Part shown: positions 7,214-14,331 of the stretch, in pieces
Layout of the letters: every line of letters starts with the position of its first letter
How positions within the stretch are numbered: the first letter of the stretch is position 1
NCBI GenBank assembly: GCA_964600595.1
Contig: CAZRKL010000039.1
Span: 1 to 17,752 of the forward strand
Source: DAIOEK01 sp964600595
Lineage (GTDB): Bacteria > Chloroflexota > Anaerolineae > Anaerolineales > Anaerolineaceae
Reading direction: 5' to 3'
Length of the DNA stretch: 17,752 nt
The notes under the pieces: generated by a model
Told to the model about the DNA's origin: nothing
The model's database searches: none
What the model saw: only the letters and a program-made list of their open reading frames with translations
Program-made: the position numbers and the translations under genes

Positions 7214-8163
7214 ATGACCAGCAGGAAGGTCCTGAAACACCAGACGCAGGTCAACTCCAGGCAGTACAAAATGTGTTCGATGACCAAAACGCCAAGTGGT
7301 GGGAAGGCGGCAGGAATGTATCTGCCGGCGAAACTTTTCAACCGCGCAGGTTGGATACTCCTCTAGATAAGATGGTCCGCCAGCAGGGCGGAAAACGTTC
7401 CCGAACTCACACCGACCGTAAACGCGGCCGATATATCCAGGCTCGCCCGGCAGAAGATGCCGCCAGAGACCTGGCTTTTGACGCTACCCTCCGGGCTGCG
7501 GCACCTTTCCAAAAAGAACGAAAGAACGAGAAAAACAAGGTTGCTTTCTCGGTTAAGAAAGCTGATTTTCAGAAAAAAGTAAGGGTGCGGAGAGCCTCCA
7601 ACCTGGTTTTATTTCTGGTGGATGCCTCCTGGTCCATGGCTGTTGCAGAGCGAATGACCGCAACCAAAGGAGCCATCCTCTCTTTACTCACCGATGCTTA
7701 CCAGAGGCGCGACCGGGTCGGTTTGATCGTGTTTCAGAAAGACCGCGCCACGTTAGTTCTGCCGCCAACCAATTCGATTTTTCTTGCACAGAAAGCCCTG
7801 GTAGATATCCCCGTAGGTGGAAAAACGCCTCTACCCGCCGGTTTGAAGTTGTCCTATGAAGTTCTGAAACGCGAGAAAAATCTACACCCAGACATCCAAC
7901 CGCTCTTGATTGTTCTCACAGATGGGGCAGGTAATGTAGCTCTTGGTGATCTTCCTCCCCTGGAGGAATCCTATCGCATCGCCAAGCAACTGGCCTTTGA
8001 AAATTTCAGAAGTGTGGTGATCAATATGGAGCACGCCGCATTTGATCAAGGTTTAGCCCAATCTCTTGCAGACCACCTTGAAGCGCCTTGCTATTCACTA
8101 TCTGAGCTTAAGGCAGAAAACCTTTATCATACGGTTCGGCAGGAGATGTTCCAGAAAAAATGA
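7204..8163 (+). CDS. chlD: ChlD-like VWA chelatase domain (-1 frame continuation)
   Basis: From 7204 this frame is open without a stop for 319 residues and, joined to residues 1-366 of the AAA+ part, makes a 685-residue ChlD-like protein, a usual length for AAA+/linker/VWA chelatase subunits. The first 25 residues continue the acidic Pro/Gln linker, which would be left untranslated if the gene began at the GTG at 7273. That GTG also lacks a good ribosome site. A basic segment with HTDRKRGRY follows. The VWA domain carries a complete MIDAS metal site in fused numbering: Asp506-Ser508-Ser510 (DASWS), Thr574 (GGKTPLP) and Asp606 (LTDGAGN). In the family, this domain binds the partner that holds the porphyrin or corrin substrate. 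A separate small gene started at 7273 is possible but less likely. Confidence 0.8.
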   Translation, partial: NDLDDQQEGPETPDAGQLQAVQNVFDDQNAKWWEGGRNVSAGETFQPRRLDTPLDKMVRQQGGKRSRTHTDRKRGRYIQARPAEDAARDLAFDATLRAAAPFQKERKNEKNKVAFSVKKADFQKKVRVRRASNLVLFLVDASWSMAVAERMTATKGAILSLLTDAYQRRDRVGLIVFQKDRATLVLPPTNSIFLAQKALVDIPVGGKTPLPAGLKLSYEVLKREKNLHPDIQPLLIVLTDGAGNVALGDLPPLEESYRIAKQLAFENFRSVVINMEHAAFDQGLAQSLADHLEAPCYSLSELKAENLYHTVRQEMFQKK

Positions 8164-8175
8164 GTCTGATTGGTA

Positions 8176-8181
8176 TATAAT
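8176..8181 (+). promoter_or_regulatory. Possible -10 element before the SHOCT-like gene
   Basis: A perfect TATAAT lies 20 bases upstream of the next ATG, but no -35 match is seen at 16-18 bases. Transcription from here would start near 8188. The gene may simply be co-transcribed with the chelatase gene. Confidence 0.25.
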
Positions 8182-8200
8182 AAATATGGGAGTAATTGAA

Positions 8201-8593
8201 ATGACACCATCACCCGAACGATTAAAAATCCTCAAGTTGATCCAGGATGGCAAGATTACCGCTGAAGAGGGGATAGAATTGTTGGATCGGCTTGGCAATG
8301 AAGCGAGAGGTAAACGGGATCTGGATAAAGAATTACCGTCTGCCTCACGAGGGAGTGCGCAATGGTTTCGGGTTGTGGTGACTGATACAAACACCGGAAA
8401 AAACCGTGTCAATGTCCGTTTGCCGCTGAGTCTGGTGAATGCAGGTATGAAGATGGGCGCAAAATTCTCCCCCCAGGTTGAAGGGTTAGATCAAAAGATC
8501 CTTTCAGACTTCCTGCAGAGTGGCGCCACAGGCAAGGTGATTGATGTGTACGATGACCAGGATGGAGAACATGTTGAAGTATTTATTGAGTAA
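8201..8593 (+). CDS. SHOCT-like domain small protein
   Basis: The 130-residue cytoplasmic protein has no signal peptide or membrane segment. Residues about 3-30 (ERLKILKLIQDGKITAEEG then IELLDRL) form the SHOCT-like helical motif found at the N-terminus of YvlB-type proteins, a short helix pair thought to mediate oligomerisation. The C-terminal half starts with FRVVVTDTNTGK and VNVRLPLSLV and ends in an acidic strand (VIDVYDDQDGEHVEVFIE), a combination I associate with uncharacterised bacterial proteins of this length. The ATG at 8201 is chosen because GGGAG at 8188-8192 lies eight bases upstream; the ATG at 8186 has no such site, and more upstream starts overlap the chelatase gene. It follows the chelatase gene by 37 bases. 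Function unknown; membrane-stress or regulatory roles are proposed for relatives. Confidence 0.8.
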   Translation: MTPSPERLKILKLIQDGKITAEEGIELLDRLGNEARGKRDLDKELPSASRGSAQWFRVVVTDTNTGKNRVNVRLPLSLVNAGMKMGAKFSPQVEGLDQKILSDFLQSGATGKVIDVYDDQDGEHVEVFIE

Positions 8594-8625
8594 TTGGCAG
8601 GAATACTTTCTTTAGAATATAAAAC

Positions 8626-8656
8626 AAAACTGAGAGATTTTTTCTCTCAGTTTTTT
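8626..8656. terminator. Intrinsic terminator, bidirectional
   Basis: Arms 8626-8637 (AAAACTGAGAGA) and 8643-8654 are perfect complements around a T5 loop, and T's run from 8651 to 8656. The A-run on the left makes it usable from the other strand too. It separates the SHOCT-like gene (stop 8593) from the convergent NifU-like gene (stop 8681). Confidence 0.9.
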
Positions 8657-8680
8657 GTCAATTGTGTTTTGTTCCTGAGC

Positions 8681-8935
8681 CTATGGTTTGGATGCTTCCA
8701 CCTTTTCCACTTCCGGGAAAAATTGACGGATGGTTCCTTCAACCCAGCCGTGGAGTGTGCTTTCAGAGAGGGGGCAGCCTGTGCAGGCTCCTCCGAGGTT
8801 CACTTTTACATCTTTTCCATCAAAAGAAATCAACTCAACTGAACCGCCATGATAGTGTTCAATATATGCATTAAGTTGCTGGATCAGTGCTTCCATTCTT
8901 TCTTGTGGTGAAAAATCAGAATTGGGGGTTTCCAT
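8681..8935 (-). CDS. NifU-type (Nfu) Fe-S scaffold domain protein
   Basis: An 84-residue single-domain protein related to the C-terminal domain of NifU and to NfuA. It has the pattern YIEHYHGGSVELISFDG followed by VNLGGACTGCPLS, with Cys51 and Cys54 in the CXXC that binds a bridging [4Fe-4S] cluster in a homodimer before transfer to target apoproteins. Length equals the bare domain, so no IscU-like or degenerate A-type domain is attached. It is encoded directly after a Crp-type sensor-domain gene, with the stop and start sharing one base (TAATG on the minus strand), so the two are almost certainly co-translated. Confidence 0.93.
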   Translation of the reverse strand: METPNSDFSPQERMEALIQQLNAYIEHYHGGSVELISFDGKDVKVNLGGACTGCPLSESTLHGWVEGTIRQFFPEVEKVEASKP

Positions 8936-9423
8936 TATTCCTCCTGTGCTGAGTTTCGCCTTTTTTGTCCCAGGTTTTTTGATAACAAATTAAAGATTTG
9001 CTCGTTTGTTTCAGAGAGTCTTTCAGCAATAACGCCTGCCAGTCTCTCCATAATAATGATGCCGGTATCCGGATTGTTTTCGCATAATTTCTGCAGATCC
9101 TTCCCCCTGATTTTTGCGCATTCTGTCGTTGAGAGACTAATCGCCGCTGAAGTGTAAATTGCTCTGCCAAGAACAGACGACCAGCCGAAAACCTGCCCGG
9201 GACCTAATCTGGCAACATCAAGTTTCTCTCCATCATGGGGTTTGAAGCGGATACATACTTCGCCTTTGAGAACAATATATAAATATTCAGCATATTGATC
9301 CTGTTCAAAGATGGTTTCATCGTCTGAAAAATTGCACGCAACCATATGTTTGCAGATTTCATCCATCTGACCAGGCGCAAGATCTTTAAGTAAATCCGTT
9401 TGTGCTAACTTGTCTCGAATCAT
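8935..9423 (-). CDS. Cyclic-nucleotide-binding-like (Crp/Fnr sensor) domain protein without HTH
   Basis: The 162-residue protein is essentially one cupin-like cNMP-binding domain (residues about 10-125: IFEQDQYAEYLYIVLKGEV, then LGPGQVFGWSSVLGR) followed by a long dimerisation-type helix (about 125-150). It stops where Crp/Fnr proteins would begin their helix-turn-helix, so it is not expected to bind DNA. The cAMP pocket motif, normally FGE..R[ST]A, reads FGW (Trp81) with Thr91 near the Arg position, so ordinary cAMP binding is doubtful. It overlaps the Nfu gene by one base. A role as a sensor linked to Fe-S cluster supply is an inference from this pairing only. The ATG at 9421-9423 is taken because the domain starts right after it. 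Confidence 0.85.
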   Translation of the reverse strand: MIRDKLAQTDLLKDLAPGQMDEICKHMVACNFSDDETIFEQDQYAEYLYIVLKGEVCIRFKPHDGEKLDVARLGPGQVFGWSSVLGRAIYTSAAISLSTTECAKIRGKDLQKLCENNPDTGIIIMERLAGVIAERLSETNEQIFNLLSKNLGQKRRNSAQEE

Positions 9424-9577
9424 AGTTAACTAATGATACCGGAATCGATCCTGGATGGGTAGTGGCATTCATCCTGTGTGTAGACTGAATCAAAAGCTGT
9501 AAGGTTACTTTTCTGTCACTTTTTGTATGGGTTTGCATCTAATATTTATTCAAAAAAATGGAAAGGGTTATTTTTTT

Positions 9578-9973
9578 ATGGATATGTTAATTGATTTCCC
9601 GGGTGGAGCTCGCGTGGACGCGCATTTTGCAAATTTTACAATTGCAACCGATCAACCAATGATGGGCGGCGGAAACGGAGAGTTTCCTACTCCTTTTGCT
9701 ACTTTCCTCTCTTCAATTGGAACATGCGCGGGGATCTACGTGCTGGGATTCTGCCGGCAACGGGGCTTATCGACCGATGGAATCACAATTATGCAGAAAT
9801 TGAAGGTAAATCCGGTTAGCGGGATGGTGGATGAAGTGGATCTTGAAATCAGGGTACCGCAGGGTTTTCCGGAGAAATACCACGATGCGCTTATTCGGGC
9901 AGCAGACCAATGTGCCGTGAAAAAGCATCTTGAAAAACCGCCAAAATTCCATGTGCACACAGAAATAAATTAG
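9578..9973 (+). CDS. OsmC-family protein
   Basis: The 131-residue cytoplasmic protein belongs to the OsmC/Ohr fold. Cys50 in SSIGTCAGIYVLGFC and Cys112 in AADQCAVKKHLEKP sit at the two positions that form the reactive thiol pair of peroxide-reducing members. A third cysteine, Cys59, follows the first. The pattern is closer to the general OsmC/YhfA branch than to Ohr. The ATG at 9578 is preceded by AAAGGG at 9562-9567 (10 bases); the in-frame ATG at 9527 adds 17 residues with no ribosome site and no family match. The gene is divergent from the Crp-like/Nfu pair across a 154-bp gap in which I see no convincing promoter. Peroxide detoxification is the family expectation. Confidence 0.9.
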   Translation: MDMLIDFPGGARVDAHFANFTIATDQPMMGGGNGEFPTPFATFLSSIGTCAGIYVLGFCRQRGLSTDGITIMQKLKVNPVSGMVDEVDLEIRVPQGFPEKYHDALIRAADQCAVKKHLEKPPKFHVHTEIN

Positions 9974-10031
9974 GCACAATATTTCACGGGAGGATGTCTG
10001 AAACTGCGAATCTGGTAAAGATTGAACGGGC

Positions 10032-10041
10032 GTACTAGTAC
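10032..10041. promoter_or_regulatory. GTACTAGTAC palindrome upstream of the peptide-transport promoter
   Basis: A perfect 10-bp palindrome ends 19 bases before the -35 box of the strong promoter at 10061. That is a usual place for an activator or repressor site. No regulator is known, and a 10-bp palindrome can arise by chance. Confidence 0.25.
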
Positions 10042-10060
10042 AGTCATGCAATAAGGCAAG

Positions 10061-10089
10061 TTGACAGGTTTTTCTGTGTTGGGTATACT
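10061..10089 (+). promoter_or_regulatory. Strong sigma-70-type promoter of the peptide ABC operon
   Basis: TTGACA at 10061-10066 (perfect) and TATACT at 10084-10089 (five of six) are 17 bases apart. Transcription would begin near 10096, giving a leader of about 90 bases before the first ATG at 10185. This is the best promoter in the window. Confidence 0.8.
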
Positions 10090-10103
10090 TGTTTTTACTT
10101 CTC

Positions 10104-10130
10104 TTCAGAGAGGAACGCCGATACTCTGAA
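10104..10130 (+). repeat. Leader inverted repeat TTCAGAG/CTCTGAA
   Basis: Seven-base arms at 10104-10110 and 10124-10130 flank a 13-base loop in the operon leader. The adjoining GAACGAAGCGAGGTACC has the look of dispersed repeat sequence rather than unique leader. It may be a regulatory hairpin or a degraded interspersed repeat. Confidence 0.35.
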
Positions 10131-10184
10131 CGAAGCGAGGTACCTTTTGTATTTTACAATTTACTTTCCAAAGGACAGAATTGC

Positions 10185-11171
10185 ATGACAGAATTGCTCA
10201 ACGTGCAAGGTCTCGAGACGCAATTCCTTACCCCTGAAGGAGTTATCCATGCAGTCAATGGAGTCTCTTTTAGTTTAAAGGAAGGCGAAGTTCTCGGAGT
10301 AGTGGGGGAGAGCGGATGTGGTAAAAGCGTATCGATGCTGTCAGTTTTGAGGCTCATCCCTCAACCGCCCGGCAAGATTGTGGGCGGAAAAGCGCTTTTC
10401 CAGGGTCGTGATTTGCTGGCTATGACGGATGAAGCAATCCGCCAGGACCGCGGTGGGAAAATTGCCATGGTATTCCAGGATCCCATGACATCCCTCAACC
10501 CGGTTATAACCATTGGAAAGCAAATAGCTGAACCACTCATGCTGCATCTTGGAATGAGCAAAGATGAAGCAAAAGTTCGGGTGATTGAACTATTGCAGCT
10601 GGTGGGTCTACCAGAAGCGAACATGCGCCTGGAGGATTACCCGCATCAATTCTCAGGCGGAATGCGTCAGAGAGTGATGATCGCCATGGCGCTGGCTTGC
10701 AACCCGCAGATATTGGTGGCGGATGAGCCCACAACCGCGCTGGATGTGACCATTCAGGCACAGATCATCGAATTGGTCAAACGCCTTCGTGATGAAATTG
10801 GCATGGCAATCATCTGGATCACGCACGATCTGGGTATTGTGGCAGGTCTCGCCAAGCGGGTGATGGTGATGTACGCTGGTTACATTATCGAAGAAGCTGA
10901 CGTAAAAACACTTTATGCCAACCCGCAACATCCGTACACACTGGGCTTATTGGGCAGCTTACCCCGTTTGAATGAGCAGCGACATGAAAGACTGGCTTCC
11001 ATCGGCGGGTTACCCCCGGTATTGGTGGAAAAGCCAAATTACTGCCCCTTCATCAGCAGATGTCGGTATGCTATTGAACATTGCCGGACAGAAAATCCAC
11101 AACTGATTGAGGTTGGTACCAATCATCGGGTTGCCTGCTGGGTAGATCCTCAAACCGGGAGGGCGCGATAA
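10185..11171 (+). CDS. dppD: Peptide ABC transporter ATPase, DppD/OppD type
   Basis: This 328-residue cytoplasmic ATPase powers peptide import with the second ATPase. Walker A is GESGCGKS at 41-48, the signature FSGGMRQRV starts at Phe156, and Walker B is ILVADEP with Asp180-Glu181. The C-terminal oligopeptide/dipeptide extension carries Cys287, Cys293, Cys300 and Cys318 (C-X5-C-X6-C-X17-C); some family members bind a [4Fe-4S] cluster there. The ATG at 10185 follows AAGGA at 10171-10175; the longer frame from 10089 would begin inside the promoter and is rejected. The stop and the next start share one base (TAATG). It heads a five-gene operon. Confidence 0.93.
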   Translation: MTELLNVQGLETQFLTPEGVIHAVNGVSFSLKEGEVLGVVGESGCGKSVSMLSVLRLIPQPPGKIVGGKALFQGRDLLAMTDEAIRQDRGGKIAMVFQDPMTSLNPVITIGKQIAEPLMLHLGMSKDEAKVRVIELLQLVGLPEANMRLEDYPHQFSGGMRQRVMIAMALACNPQILVADEPTTALDVTIQAQIIELVKRLRDEIGMAIIWITHDLGIVAGLAKRVMVMYAGYIIEEADVKTLYANPQHPYTLGLLGSLPRLNEQRHERLASIGGLPPVLVEKPNYCPFISRCRYAIEHCRTENPQLIEVGTNHRVACWVDPQTGRAR

Positions 11172-12166
11172 TGATTGACACATCTCCTGAAAACACCCTA
11201 GTCAAAGTTGATCATCTGGTTAAACATTTTCCCATTACCCGGGGTGTCATAATCCAAAAACAGGTGGGCGCGGTTCATGCCGTGGATGATGTCTCCTTTA
11301 ATATTTATAAGGGAGAAACCCTGGGTTTGGTGGGCGAATCTGGTTGTGGAAAATCGACCACCGGAAGAACCCTTTTGCAGCTCTACCGCCCAACCTCAGG
11401 AAAAGTATATTTTGAAAATATCGATCTCGTCGCTCTGAAGGGCGAAGATCTTCGCCGAACACGGCGGCGCATGCAGATGATCTTCCAGGATCCTTACGCG
11501 AGTTTAAATCCCCGTATGACGGTCGAAGAAATCATCAGCGAACCGCTGGTGGTGCACGGAATCATCCCCCGTAAAGAAATGCGGGACAAAGTAAAAGAAT
11601 TATTGAATATCGTGGGTCTGTCTTCCCGCCTGGTGGATCGCTATCCACACGAGTTCTCAGGCGGTCAGCGGCAGCGCATTGGCGTTGCCCGGGCTATCGC
11701 CCTGCAGCCATCCTTGATTGTTTGCGATGAGCCAATTTCTGCGTTGGATGTCTCCATTCAAGCGCAGGTTGTCAACCTGCTGGAAGATTTGCAGGAAAAA
11801 TTGGGCTTGACCTATCTGTTTATTGCCCATGATCTTTCCATGGTACGCCACATCTCGAACCGGGTAGCAGTTATGTACCTGGGTATCATTGTCGAACTGG
11901 CTGACCGGAATGAACTATACACCAACCCGCTCCACCCTTATACACAGGCGCTCCTGAGTGCCGTTCCCATTCCGGACCCTGTGATTGAAGAGCGGCGGCA
12001 ACGGATTATCCTGGAAGGGGATGTACCTTCACCGGTAAATCCACCCTCCGGATGTCGTTTCAGGACACGATGCCCGCTGGCTGGCGCGATCTGCGCCGAA
12101 GAACAACCTGAATTCAGGGAAGTTCAGCCCGGACATTTCGTAGCCTGCCATATGGTTAGCGTATAG
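11171..12166 (+). CDS. dppF: Peptide ABC transporter ATPase, DppF/OppF type
   Basis: The 331-residue partner ATPase has Walker A GESGCGKS at 55-62, signature FSGGQRQRIG from Phe162, and Walker B LIVCDEP with Asp186-Glu187. The Q-loop region reads QMIFQDPYASLNPRMT, a hallmark of oligopeptide transporters. Residues 26-36 hold the inserted loop (VIIQKQVGAVHAV) between the first strands that sets DppF/OppF apart from DppD. The C-terminal cysteines 295, 301, 308 and 326 have exactly the same spacing as those in the DppD subunit. The start overlaps the previous stop by one base, with GGAGGG at 11159-11163. Confidence 0.93.
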   Translation: MIDTSPENTLVKVDHLVKHFPITRGVIIQKQVGAVHAVDDVSFNIYKGETLGLVGESGCGKSTTGRTLLQLYRPTSGKVYFENIDLVALKGEDLRRTRRRMQMIFQDPYASLNPRMTVEEIISEPLVVHGIIPRKEMRDKVKELLNIVGLSSRLVDRYPHEFSGGQRQRIGVARAIALQPSLIVCDEPISALDVSIQAQVVNLLEDLQEKLGLTYLFIAHDLSMVRHISNRVAVMYLGIIVELADRNELYTNPLHPYTQALLSAVPIPDPVIEERRQRIILEGDVPSPVNPPSGCRFRTRCPLAGAICAEEQPEFREVQPGHFVACHMVSV

Positions 12167-12192
12167 TCATAGTGGGTGCGAAGGAGGTGATA

Positions 12193-12234
12193 TTGCAGGA
12201 ACCTATTACATTTGTGGTGAAGGAACGATTTTAG
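12193..12234 (+). other. Possible 13-residue leader peptide with full Shine-Dalgarno
   Basis: AAGGAGGTGAT at 12181-12191 is a near-complete complement of the 16S tail and sits five bases from a TTG that opens a 13-codon frame (MQEPITFVVKERF, stop at 12232-12234). The stop falls in the hairpin at 12220-12240. This could couple translation to folding just before the binding-protein gene. It is short, starts with TTG and may be chance. Confidence 0.25.
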
Positions 12235-12240
12235 TTCCTT
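12220..12240 (+). promoter_or_regulatory. Small hairpin before the peptide-binding protein gene
   Basis: AAGGAAC (12220-12226) pairs with GTTCCTT (12234-12240) around a seven-base loop, 22 bases ahead of the ribosome site of the binding-protein gene. No T-run follows, so it is not a clear terminator; an RNA processing or stabilising site is possible. Confidence 0.4.
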
Positions 12241-12272
12241 AATTAAAAACCAAATATCTTTTGGAGGAGATA

Positions 12273-14312
12273 ATGCGAAATAAACTGTTAGTTTTAGTGT
12301 CTGTGTTTATTGTGGCATCCATGGTATTGGCTGCCTGCGCTCCCGGTGGGACATCTGAACCGATTGTCCAGACCGTGATCGTTGATGGTCAATCAATTGT
12401 TGTAACTGCCACCCCCGAGACTGTAACCTATGCAGCCAAGGACCCCACCGTTTGGGTGGAAGCCACCTTTGGTGATCCTGAGACTTTGGATCCCGCTTTC
12501 GATTATGAAACCGCTGGTGGCGGCATCGTCATGCAGGTTTATGACACCCTCGTATGGTACAACAAGGACAATGCCTCTGAATTCGTTCCTCAGCTGGCAA
12601 CCGAAGTTCCTTCCCTCGAGAATGGTGGCATTTCACCTGATGGCTTGAAAGTCACTTTCAAGATTCGTGAAGGCGTCAAATTCCACGATGGTACTGACCT
12701 GACCGTGGAAGATGTTGCTTACACCTTCCAGCGCAACCTGCTGCAGGGCGGCACCGCTTCTCCGCAGTGGCTGTTCACCGAACCCCTCCTGGGTGTTGGT
12801 ATCTATGACATCGCCGAAGTTGTGGATGGATCCGGCGCTCTTGATGACGACGCAGCTGGACTACAGGCTGCCGATCCGGCTCTTTTGAAAGCCGCCTGCG
12901 AAAAAGTCACCACAGCAATTGCTGCTGACCCCGCGACCAACACTGTAACCTTCACCCTCGCACAGCCCTGGGCACCCTTCATCTCCACCTTCACCGGCGG
13001 TTGGGGTTCCATCCAGAGCAAAGCATGGGTACAGGCAAATGGCGGTTGGGATGGATCTTGCGATACCTGGCAGAATTTCTACGGCAAGGTTGCAGAAGAT
13101 CTGAACGCCACCGCTCTTGGCTCCAGCGCCATGGGCACTGGTCCTTACAAACTGGATAAATGGGAACCAGGCGAGGAAATCGTCATGTCCGCCAATGAAG
13201 CTTACTGGCGCACTGAACCCATTTGGGAAGGTGGACCTTCTGGCGTTCCCGGAATCAAGAAAGTCATCATCAAATCCGTTGAAGAATTCAACACCCGCTT
13301 AGCCATGCTCCAGGCTGGTGACGCCGATCAGATTACTGTAGGCTCACAGGCTGACTGGCCGATCATGGATACCCTGGTTGGCGAGGAATGTGAATATGGA
13401 TACGTGAACTGCACCGAAACAGGTGATGGCGCCATCCGCGTTATCCCCACCGGTGGTATCAGCTCCCGCACCGACCTCTACATGGCCTTCGACATCAATA
13501 CCGAAGGTGGCAACAACTTCGTTGGTTCAGGCGATCTCGATGGCAATGGCATCCCGCAGAACTTCTTCTCTGATGTTCACGTTCGCCGCGCCTTCGCTTA
13601 CTGCTTCAACTACGAGACCTATCTGAACGATGTTCTCCAGGGTCTGGGCACCCGCTCCAAATCAGTAATCTTCCCAGGTATGATTGGTTACGATGAGGAA
13701 GCACCTTTCTACGATTACGATCCTGAGAAATGCAAAGCCGAATTTGAAGCCTCCAAGTGGACCAAAACCGCTGATGGTTGGGCTCCTGCCGAAGATGGCG
13801 AAGTCAGCCTGATGGATGTTGGTTTCCGCTTCACCGTTGCCTACAACACCGGCAATACCGCCCGCCAGACCATCGCCCAGATTCTTCAGGGCGAGCTCAA
13901 TGCGATCGACGAAAAATTCGTGATCGAAGTAACTGGTCTTCCATGGGCTACCTTCCTCCAGAACCAGCGCGCGAAAAAATTGCCCGTGTTCGTGGTTGGT
14001 TGGCAGTCTGATATCTTCGATCCCCACAACTGGGTACAGCCCTACACCACCGGTACCTATGGCAGCCGCCAGGGTCTCCCCGCTGATGTCATGGCTCAGT
14101 TCGAAGAAATCAACACCCGTGGTGTGAGCGAGAACGATCCCGAAAAACGTAAAGCAATTTACGGTGAATTCAACCAGCTGTTCTATGACACCGTTCCCGG
14201 AATTCTGCTCTTCGCAGCCGGCGGTCGCCACTACGAACCTCGCTACGTTGAAGGTTGGTACAACAACCCAATGTATGCTGACAACTGGTTCTACGCCCTC
14301 AAGAAAAACTAA
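12273..14312 (+). CDS. Peptide ABC transporter substrate-binding lipoprotein (family 5)
   Basis: The 679-residue receptor binds peptides outside the membrane for the DppBCDF-like transporter encoded around it. The ATG at 12273 has GGAGGAG at 12263-12269; the TTG at 12261 lies inside that site. The signal peptide ends in lipobox L19-A20-A21-C22. After a short linker with IVVTATPE, the family-5 domain begins (WVEATFGDPETLDPAFDYET) and includes the diagnostic KFHDGTDLTVEDVAYTFQR motif, then GTGPYKLDKWEPGEEIVM. It is longer than E. coli DppA/OppA (roughly 520-545), the added length spread through the mid-section, as in other members from this type of bacterium. Codon use is highly biased toward C-ending codons, suggesting very high expression. 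Dipeptide, oligopeptide or another ligand such as nickel or a sugar oligomer cannot be told apart from sequence. Confidence 0.93.
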   Translation: MRNKLLVLVSVFIVASMVLAACAPGGTSEPIVQTVIVDGQSIVVTATPETVTYAAKDPTVWVEATFGDPETLDPAFDYETAGGGIVMQVYDTLVWYNKDNASEFVPQLATEVPSLENGGISPDGLKVTFKIREGVKFHDGTDLTVEDVAYTFQRNLLQGGTASPQWLFTEPLLGVGIYDIAEVVDGSGALDDDAAGLQAADPALLKAACEKVTTAIAADPATNTVTFTLAQPWAPFISTFTGGWGSIQSKAWVQANGGWDGSCDTWQNFYGKVAEDLNATALGSSAMGTGPYKLDKWEPGEEIVMSANEAYWRTEPIWEGGPSGVPGIKKVIIKSVEEFNTRLAMLQAGDADQITVGSQADWPIMDTLVGEECEYGYVNCTETGDGAIRVIPTGGISSRTDLYMAFDINTEGGNNFVGSGDLDGNGIPQNFFSDVHVRRAFAYCFNYETYLNDVLQGLGTRSKSVIFPGMIGYDEEAPFYDYDPEKCKAEFEASKWTKTADGWAPAEDGEVSLMDVGFRFTVAYNTGNTARQTIAQILQGELNAIDEKFVIEVTGLPWATFLQNQRAKKLPVFVVGWQSDIFDPHNWVQPYTTGTYGSRQGLPADVMAQFEEINTRGVSENDPEKRKAIYGEFNQLFYDTVPGILLFAAGGRHYEPRYVEGWYNNPMYADNWFYALKKN

Positions 14313-14331
14313 TAACGTAATGTAATGACTT

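Noticed and set aside
7273..8163. Independent VWA-protein gene starting with GTG at 7273
   Set aside because: No good ribosome site, and the same frame stays open upstream through linker-like sequence to the A-run; continuation by frameshift explains it better, though it is not excluded.
8066..8200. Longer start of the SHOCT-like protein
   Set aside because: It would overlap the VWA gene in another frame, and the added residues match nothing; GGGAG marks the ATG at 8201.
9424..9577. Promoters in the gap between the Crp-like gene and the OsmC gene
   Set aside because: TAATAT at 9540-9545 lacks a -35 partner at the right distance, and GGATG/CATCC near 9454-9475 is too short to call an operator.
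10089..10184. N-terminal extension of the DppD-like ATPase
   Set aside because: It begins within the -10 box and ahead of the predicted transcription start; the residues come from the repeat-like leader.
13662..14231. 189-codon open frame on the minus strand within the peptide receptor gene
   Set aside because: It is antisense to a clear family-5 domain whose strong codon bias produces long empty frames; no signal of its own.
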